A stretch of DNA of 9,297 nucleotides from Candidatus Woesearchaeota archaeon (lineage in GTDB: Archaea; Nanobdellota; Nanobdellia; Woesearchaeales; JAGVYO01), in assembly GCA_018303225.1 (NCBI GenBank), contig JAGVYO010000036.1, positions 1-9,297 of the forward strand. The letters are read 5' to 3'. The position numbers were made by a program, and so were the translations under genes. Positions 5,905-9,297 of the stretch are shown piece by piece. A model generated the notes under the pieces. It had not been told where the DNA came from, did not search any database, and worked only from the letters and a program-made list of their open reading frames with translations. Numbering within the stretch: position 1 is the first letter of the stretch; every line of letters starts with the position of its first letter.

Positions 5905-5966
5905 GGAATAATTGAACACCTATTTATTCTTTTCGGAATAGCTGATTATTCCAATCGGAATAATCA
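5905..5966. promoter_or_regulatory. Operator array between the XRE-CBS gene and metK
   Basis: The centrepiece is a perfect 10-bp inverted repeat TGATTATTCC (5943-5952) and GGAATAATCA (5957-5966) around AATC, ending 10 bp before the metK TATA box. Further copies of the half-site are GGAATAATT (5905-5913, between the regulator TATA box and its start) and the inverted pair TATTC (5925-5929)/GGAATA (5935-5940), which overlaps the regulator TATA box. The density of one motif over both promoters points to a single regulator, most simply the adjacent XRE-CBS protein. Confidence 0.7.
5921..5928 (-). promoter_or_regulatory. TATA box of the XRE-CBS gene (leaderless)
   Basis: The minus strand reads GAATAAATAGG, centred about 27 bp upstream of the ATG at 5897. 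The predicted transcript therefore starts at the start codon. Half-sites of the operator flank and overlap it. Confidence 0.6.
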
Positions 5967-5976
5967 AAACAGTAAT

Positions 5977-5984
5977 TTTTATAA
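5977..5984 (+). promoter_or_regulatory. TATA box of metK
   Basis: TTTTATAA, followed by GGGG, gives a predicted transcription start near 6007 and a leader of about 27 nt. An SD-like AAAGGTGA (6019-6026) ends 7 nt before the metK ATG. A seven-codon mini-ORF (6014-6037, MKKVKSL) overlaps the metK ATG as ATGA, but is probably incidental. Confidence 0.65.
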
Positions 5985-6033
5985 GGGGCAGCAGGAAAGT
6001 AAGGTAAAAAACCATGAAAAAGGTGAAATCTCT

Positions 6034-7269
6034 ATGAAAGACGGCAGATACCTCTTTACATCGGAAAGTGTGACCGAAGGGCATCCGGACAAGATGTGCG
6101 ACCAGATCAGCGACGCCATTGTCGATGCCGCCCTAAAAGACGACCCTAACTCGCGGGTAGCGATCGAATGCCTCACCAAAACCGGCTTCGTATGCGTCGC
6201 CGGGGAAATGACGACAAGAACCTACATTGACATCCAGAAGACAGTAAGAGACACCATCCGGGGAATAGGTTATGACGATCCGCTATACGGATTTGACTGC
6301 GACGGCTGCGGCGTGATTGTCTCGATTTCCGAGCAGAGCCCGGACATTGCCCAAGGGGTGAATGAAAGCACGCAGCATGAGCAGGGCGCCGGCGACCAGG
6401 GACTGATGTTTGGATATGCCACCAACGAAACGCCGGAATACATGCCGCTGCCAATTATACTGGCGCATAAGCTTTGCATGAAGCTGGCGGAAGTGAGAAA
6501 GAACAAGACGCTGCCCTATCTGCGCCCCGATGGGAAGAGCCAGGTGACGGTGGAGTATGAAGACGGAAAACCGATCCGGGTGCATACCGTGGTTATTGCT
6601 GCGCAGCACGACGAAGAGGTCAGCGAAGACACGGTAAAGAAAGAGATCCTGGAAAAAGTGATTAAGCCCGTCTGCGAAAAGCATTCAGACCGGGAGACCA
6701 AGTTCATCATTAACGGGACGGGCAAGTTTGTGCTCGGCGGACCTGTTGCAGATACGGGTGTGACGGGCCGGAAGATCATTGTGGACACGTATGGGGGCCA
6801 TGGCAGCCATGGCGGCGGCGCCTTTTCAGGAAAAGACCCCTCTAAAGTGGACCGTTCTGGGGCGTACATAGCGCGGTATATCGCAAAAAACATTGTAGCG
6901 GCCGGATTGGCGGATAAGTGCGAAGTGCAGCTGGCCTATTGCATCGGCGTAGCAGAGCCTGTGTCCATATTGACGCACTGCTTCAAAACCAACCGCATTC
7001 CTGAAACAAAGATTGCAGAGCTGGTGAGAAAGCATTTTCCTCTGAAGCCGGCTGCCATCATCAAGGCATTGAACCTCCGGAGGCCCATCTTCCGGAAAAC
7101 AGCGGCGTACGGCCATTTCGGACGCAACGACCCTGATTTCACCTGGGAAAAGCTGGATAAAGTGGAAGCGTTGAGGAAGGACGCTGGCCTGCTCAAATCG
7201 CCGGAGCTGCCGGGCGAGAAAGTGCAGCTGGACGAGGACGAGCTCGAAGAGCCGCAGTTCCTGAACTGA
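6034..7269 (+). CDS. metK: S-adenosylmethionine synthetase, bacterial type
   Basis: This 411-residue enzyme makes SAM from methionine and ATP in the cytoplasm. It shows the bacterial/eukaryotic MetK signatures: GHPDK (16-20, catalytic His and ATP contacts), GAGDQGLMFGYA (118-129), GGPVADTGVTGRK (235-247, alanine where GD is usual), and the phosphate loop GGGAFSGKDPSKVDRSGAY (260-278). Most archaea instead use a divergent archaeal MAT, so this gene points to a lineage carrying the bacterial form or to transfer. The C-terminal 20 residues are acidic (DEDELEEP). The open frame continues upstream to 5359 through the antisense of the regulator, but the protein clearly begins at 6034, where the family N terminus (RYLFTSESVTEGHPDK) and an SD site occur. 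It probably supplies SAM to enzymes such as the nearby radical SAM protein. Confidence 0.96.
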   Translation: MKDGRYLFTSESVTEGHPDKMCDQISDAIVDAALKDDPNSRVAIECLTKTGFVCVAGEMTTRTYIDIQKTVRDTIRGIGYDDPLYGFDCDGCGVIVSISEQSPDIAQGVNESTQHEQGAGDQGLMFGYATNETPEYMPLPIILAHKLCMKLAEVRKNKTLPYLRPDGKSQVTVEYEDGKPIRVHTVVIAAQHDEEVSEDTVKKEILEKVIKPVCEKHSDRETKFIINGTGKFVLGGPVADTGVTGRKIIVDTYGGHGSHGGGAFSGKDPSKVDRSGAYIARYIAKNIVAAGLADKCEVQLAYCIGVAEPVSILTHCFKTNRIPETKIAELVRKHFPLKPAAIIKALNLRRPIFRKTAAYGHFGRNDPDFTWEKLDKVEALRKDAGLLKSPELPGEKVQLDEDELEEPQFLN

Positions 7270-7270
7270 T

Positions 7271-7303
7271 TCTTTTTGGTCTCTTTTTTTCATTTTTTAT
7301 TTA
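7271..7303 (+). terminator. T-rich terminator after metK
   Basis: Three T tracts (TTTTT, TTTTTTT, TTTTTT) follow the metK stop within about 30 bp, an archaeal oligo-T termination pattern. Hairpin cluster B begins just after it, so that block would not normally be part of the metK mRNA unless termination is partial. Confidence 0.6.
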
Positions 7304-7316
7304 ACTGTCAAAAACC

Positions 7317-7500
7317 ACCCATCAGAGATGGGTAGCATGCCTATAGCAAAGCCAGTCTGCTTCAGGTTGTTTTTGAGCATGCTCAGAATTTTCCGGGTAG
7401 CGGCACATGAAATGTGTGCCACCAGTCAGAGACTGGATAGAAAATTCTGACATTTTTATTGTGGAAAGGAAGTAGCAAAAATTCTGTGCCGGAATTTTTG
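7317..7500. repeat. Intergenic hairpin cluster B, related to cluster A
   Basis: Helices in order: ACCCATC/GATGGGT (7317-7323 with 7327-7333, loop AGA); AGCATGC/GCATGCT (7334-7340 with 7377-7383); an 11-bp outer stem TCAGAATTTTC/GAAAATTCTGA (7383-7393 with 7440-7450) enclosing GGCACA/TGTGCC (7402-7407 with 7415-7420) and CCAGTC/GACTGG (7422-7427 with 7431-7436, loop AGA); and a terminal hairpin at 7476-7486 with 7490-7500, loop TGC. The terminal hairpin matches that of cluster A (304-328) at 22 of 25 positions. Both blocks combine an outer stem holding inner hairpins with the same downstream hairpin and an AT-rich tail. No protein-coding gene is credible between 7270 and 7617. Confidence 0.8.
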
Positions 7501-7540
7501 ATACGGGCAAACGCGCTTTAAAAAATAATTTAATGGTGTT

Positions 7541-7567
7541 CAATTTGATTTTTCTTCACAATTTGAT
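7541..7567 (+). promoter_or_regulatory. Direct repeats upstream of the exported-protein gene
   Basis: CAATTTGAT occurs twice, at 7541-7549 and 7559-7567, 18 bp apart, with a partial third copy CAATTT at 7603-7608. They lie 23-50 bp upstream of the TATA element, a plausible activator position, but AT-rich intergenic sequence makes chance repeats possible. Confidence 0.35.
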
Positions 7568-7589
7568 GACAAATAGGGGTCGATAACCC

Positions 7590-7596
7590 TTTAAAT
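7590..7596 (+). promoter_or_regulatory. TATA box of the exported-protein gene (leaderless)
   Basis: TTTAAAT is centred 25 bp upstream of the ATG at 7618, and the intervening sequence has no SD site, so transcription and translation should start together. Confidence 0.55.
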
Positions 7597-7617
7597 GGAA
7601 TTCAATTTCTCTTTTTT

Positions 7618-7923
7618 ATGAGGGGACTTAAAGTCATCGCCATCGGTTCCGGCATAGCCTTATTTGTCCTGATGGTAGTCTTTGCCTTTTATGCCGGAAA
7701 AGACTCAGGAATTACTGGCCAAGTAATAATGGAGAATTCTCCCCAAGAAGCGCCTTCCTTCAAAACCTACACCCAAGCGCAATGCGAGGCGAATGGGAAG
7801 TACCAGACCTGCAATGACGTCCTTGTAGTGGAATGCGGCGGCATCACCCATGAATTGCCCTATGTACTGCGCAATGGCACGGCGCTGGTAGAGAAAGGAT
7901 GGGAAGACCCTCGGCAAGAATAA
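7618..7923 (+). CDS. Small membrane-anchored exported protein, function unknown
   Basis: The 101-residue product has a short basic N terminus (MRGLK) and one membrane segment at about 6-26, followed by GKDSGITGQV. An ITG motif just after the anchor is common in exported proteins of DPANN archaea, from memory of such genomes. The outer domain of about 65 residues holds three cysteines (C56, C65, C73), the first two and third possibly forming a disulfide or metal site, and one NGT sequon (86-88). The segment could be an uncleaved anchor or a signal peptide; no lipobox is seen. I do not recognise a family. It is leaderless and ends 3 bp from the convergent apt stop. Confidence 0.7.
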   Translation: MRGLKVIAIGSGIALFVLMVVFAFYAGKDSGITGQVIMENSPQEAPSFKTYTQAQCEANGKYQTCNDVLVVECGGITHELPYVLRNGTALVEKGWEDPRQE

Positions 7924-7926
7924 GCT

Positions 7927-8448
7927 TTATTCGCCTTCAAACGACATTAAGGAGAATACCTTGTACCCTTTCAGTTTCTCCCTACCCTTAAGGTCGGGAA
8001 GGTCGATGAGGAACGTCGCTTCCACGATTTTTCCGCCTAGCTTCTCAATCAGCCGTATGGCGGCGGCAGAAGTGCCTGCGGTAGCGAGCAAATCATCGAC
8101 CAGCAGGACGCGCTCTCCTTTCTTGATGGCATCCTCATGGATTTCGATGGTGTTTTTGCCATATTCCAGGGTGTATTCCTCGCTGATGGTCTTGTGCGGC
8201 AGCTTGCCCTTTTTACGTATAGGGACGAACGAAACGCCCAGTTTATAGGCCAGCACCGCGCCAAAAATAAAGCCCCTGCTTTCGATGCCCACCACAACGT
8301 CGATCTTCTCATCCTTGTAGCGGTCGTACAGCTCGTCGCAGGCGTGCTTAAACGCTTCGGGATCCTGCAATAGCGTGGTGATATCGCGGAACATCACGCC
8401 TTTGATGGGCCAATGCGGAACCGTGCGGATTTTTCCCTTCAGATCCAT
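7927..8448 (-). CDS. apt: Adenine phosphoribosyltransferase
   Basis: The 173-residue product has the usual Apt length and order of motifs: an N-terminal RTVPHWPIKGVMFRDIT (8-24), which matches the family PDFPKPGI-x-FRD block; VVGIESRGFIFG (52-63); the flexible loop RKKGKLPHKT (78-87); and the PRPP-binding loop VLLVDDLLATAGT (114-126). It converts adenine and PRPP to AMP and pyrophosphate in the cytoplasm. This is the bacterial-type Apt sequence rather than the shorter archaeal Hpt-like form, though both occur in archaea. An A/T-rich element on the minus strand (8472-8480) would give a nearly leaderless transcript. It is divergent from purD. Confidence 0.93.
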   Translation of the reverse strand: MDLKGKIRTVPHWPIKGVMFRDITTLLQDPEAFKHACDELYDRYKDEKIDVVVGIESRGFIFGAVLAYKLGVSFVPIRKKGKLPHKTISEEYTLEYGKNTIEIHEDAIKKGERVLLVDDLLATAGTSAAAIRLIEKLGGKIVEATFLIDLPDLKGREKLKGYKVFSLMSFEGE

Positions 8449-8471
8449 AAAAGGGATTGAAATCCGTTTCC

Positions 8472-8480
8472 TTTTTTAAT
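8472..8480 (-). promoter_or_regulatory. TATA-like element of apt
   Basis: The minus strand reads ATTAAAAAA, centred about 28 bp upstream of the ATG at 8448, and the leader would be only about two bases long. The match to consensus is moderate. The remaining apt-purD intergenic sequence (8449-8653) is A/T rich; I see no strong palindrome in it. Confidence 0.45.
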
Positions 8481-8624
8481 CTTTAGGTTTCTAAAAGGGT
8501 TTTCGATTAATTGACTTTTATTTCTACTGTTAAAGGGCGGTTTCAAAGATTACCATTAATGACAATCCTCTTCAATACAAAAAGTAATGGCCCAGGATTT
8601 TATCTGCTTTTTTTACCATAAATC

Positions 8625-8632
8625 ATTTAAAG
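8625..8632 (+). promoter_or_regulatory. TATA box of purD (leaderless)
   Basis: ATTTAAAG is centred about 26 bp upstream of the ATG at 8654. There is no SD site between them, so a leaderless transcript is expected. Confidence 0.6.
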
Positions 8633-8653
8633 GCAGACTTTATCCACGCTTCT

Positions 8654-9297
8654 ATGGTAGGCGTCCTTCTTATCGGCAATGGGGCTAGGGAGCATGCCAT
8701 CGCAGAGACCCTTGCGCGAAGCCCCCAGAAACCGAAACTGTTTTCTTACATGAAAGCGAGAAATCCAGGCATCGCGCGATTGTCTGCGGGAATCCAATTG
8801 GGTGATTACGGAAACATCTCTGGAATCATAGGATTTGCAATGAAGAATGCCGTTGATTTTGCGATTATCGGCCCTGAAGATCCCCTCGACAAAGGCGTAG
8901 CGGATACGCTGGAACAAGAAGGCATCTCCTGTGTGGGCCCGAAAAAAGAGCTGGCCCGGCTTGAAACCTCTAAATCCTTCACGCGGTTGTTGATGGAGAA
9001 ATACAGAATTGAGGGCAATCCGAAATTTCAGGTCTTTGAAAGCACCGGAGGCATTCGTCAATTTCTCGATACATTGGACGGCTTTGTCATCAAGCCGGAC
9101 GGATTGACCGGTGGAAAGGGGGTAAAAGTCCAGGGCGACCATCTACAGACCAAAGAGGACGCACTGCGCTATTGCGAAGAAGTGCTGCAGACGCACCCTG
9201 CTGTTGTGGTGGAAGAAAAGCTGGACGGCGAAGAATTTTCGCTGCAATGCCTATGCGATGGGAAGCACGTTGTTGCGGCACCGCCGGTGCAGGATCA
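8654..9297 (+). CDS. purD: Phosphoribosylamine-glycine ligase, 5' part (runs off the window)
   Basis: The open frame from 8654 is uninterrupted to the window edge, giving 214 codons of an ATP-grasp enzyme expected to be about 430 residues. Seen: the N-terminal loop LLIGNGAREHAI (5-16) typical of PurD; FAIIGPEDPLDKGVAD (about 69-84), the NAD-like PreATP-grasp fold with the conserved GPE-x-PL; SFTRLLMEKY, the start of the ATP-grasp domain; and FVIKPDGLTGGKGVKV, the ATP-binding strand and glycine loop. The enzyme joins glycine to phosphoribosylamine in step two of de novo purine synthesis. The KPDGLTGGKGV form resembles archaeal PurD. The start is supported by the TATA element 26 bp upstream. 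With apt on the opposite strand it forms a purine synthesis/salvage pair. Confidence 0.92.
   Translation, partial: MVGVLLIGNGAREHAIAETLARSPQKPKLFSYMKARNPGIARLSAGIQLGDYGNISGIIGFAMKNAVDFAIIGPEDPLDKGVADTLEQEGISCVGPKKELARLETSKSFTRLLMEKYRIEGNPKFQVFESTGGIRQFLDTLDGFVIKPDGLTGGKGVKVQGDHLQTKEDALRYCEEVLQTHPAVVVEEKLDGEEFSLQCLCDGKHVVAAPPVQD

Noticed and set aside
5359..6033. Upstream in-frame extension of metK, open back to 5359 (would give 636 residues)
   Set aside because: It is antisense to the well-supported XRE-CBS gene, has no family similarity, and the MetK N terminus with an SD site lies at 6034; the TATA box at 5977 would be inside the longer version.
5990..6033. SAM riboswitch in the metK leader
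   Set aside because: The predicted leader is about 27 nt, too short for any known SAM riboswitch fold, and no matching stems are visible.
6014..6037. Seven-codon ORF MKKVKSL overlapping the metK ATG as ATGA
   Set aside because: It is very short, has no SD inside the predicted transcript, and contains the metK SD itself; chance is the simpler explanation, so it is only mentioned under the metK promoter.
7322..7543. Minus-strand ORF of 73 codons across hairpin cluster B
   Set aside because: It runs through the inverted repeats, has a low-complexity composition and no recognisable protein character.
8627..9142. Minus-strand ORF of 171 codons opposite the right-hand end
   Set aside because: The plus strand there encodes PurD with clear ATP-grasp motifs; the antisense ORF has none.

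Overview
The window looks like a chromosomal stretch of an archaeon, probably a small-genome lineage of the DPANN type. Archaeal signs are TATA elements centred about 25-28 bp upstream of several starts with no Shine-Dalgarno (SD) sequence (leaderless genes), T-rich terminators, a tRNA without encoded CCA, an archaeal SbcD/Mre11-related phosphoesterase and an XRE-CBS regulator. The DPANN placement is inference; a small anchored exported protein with ITGQ just after its membrane segment fits it. A minority of genes (2190, 3318-4796, metK) carry SD sites. Genes are densely packed, with convergent stops overlapping by 4 bp (1358-1361) and 8 bp (3318-3325).

Layout: tRNA-Val(GAC) on the minus strand (11-83); a hairpin-rich intergenic block (190-329); a GalT-like HIT-family nucleotidyltransferase (432-1361, +); a winged-helix regulator split by a one-base frameshift (1358-2010, -); a small four-helix membrane protein divergent from it (2190-2546, +); a metallophosphoesterase (2615-3325, +); a B12-binding radical SAM enzyme (3318-4796, -); a two-helix K+-channel-like gene whose 3' end is frameshifted (4877-5243, -); an XRE-CBS regulator (5355-5897, -) divergent from bacterial-type metK (6034-7269, +); a second hairpin-rich block (7317-7500); a small membrane-anchored exported protein (7618-7923, +); apt (7927-8448, -); and the 5' part of purD (8654 to the window edge, +), which is open at the right edge.

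Functional links: metK makes S-adenosylmethionine (SAM), and a CBS-domain regulator lies divergently beside it with inverted repeats of GGAATAAT type between them, suggesting SAM- or adenylate-responsive control. The radical SAM enzyme nearby consumes SAM. apt (adenine salvage) and purD (de novo purine synthesis) are divergent around a shared 205-bp region.

Most notable: two intergenic blocks (190-329 and 7317-7500) built of nearly contiguous stem-loops, mostly with 3-nt loops. They share a 25-nt hairpin in which a stem pair changes from T-A to C-G and another from C-G to a T.G wobble. That pattern suggests a structured RNA or repeat family read on the plus strand. Other points are two apparent single-base frameshifts at short homopolymers, a TRGYGD selectivity filter, a C33 tRNA, and the operator array between the XRE-CBS gene and metK.
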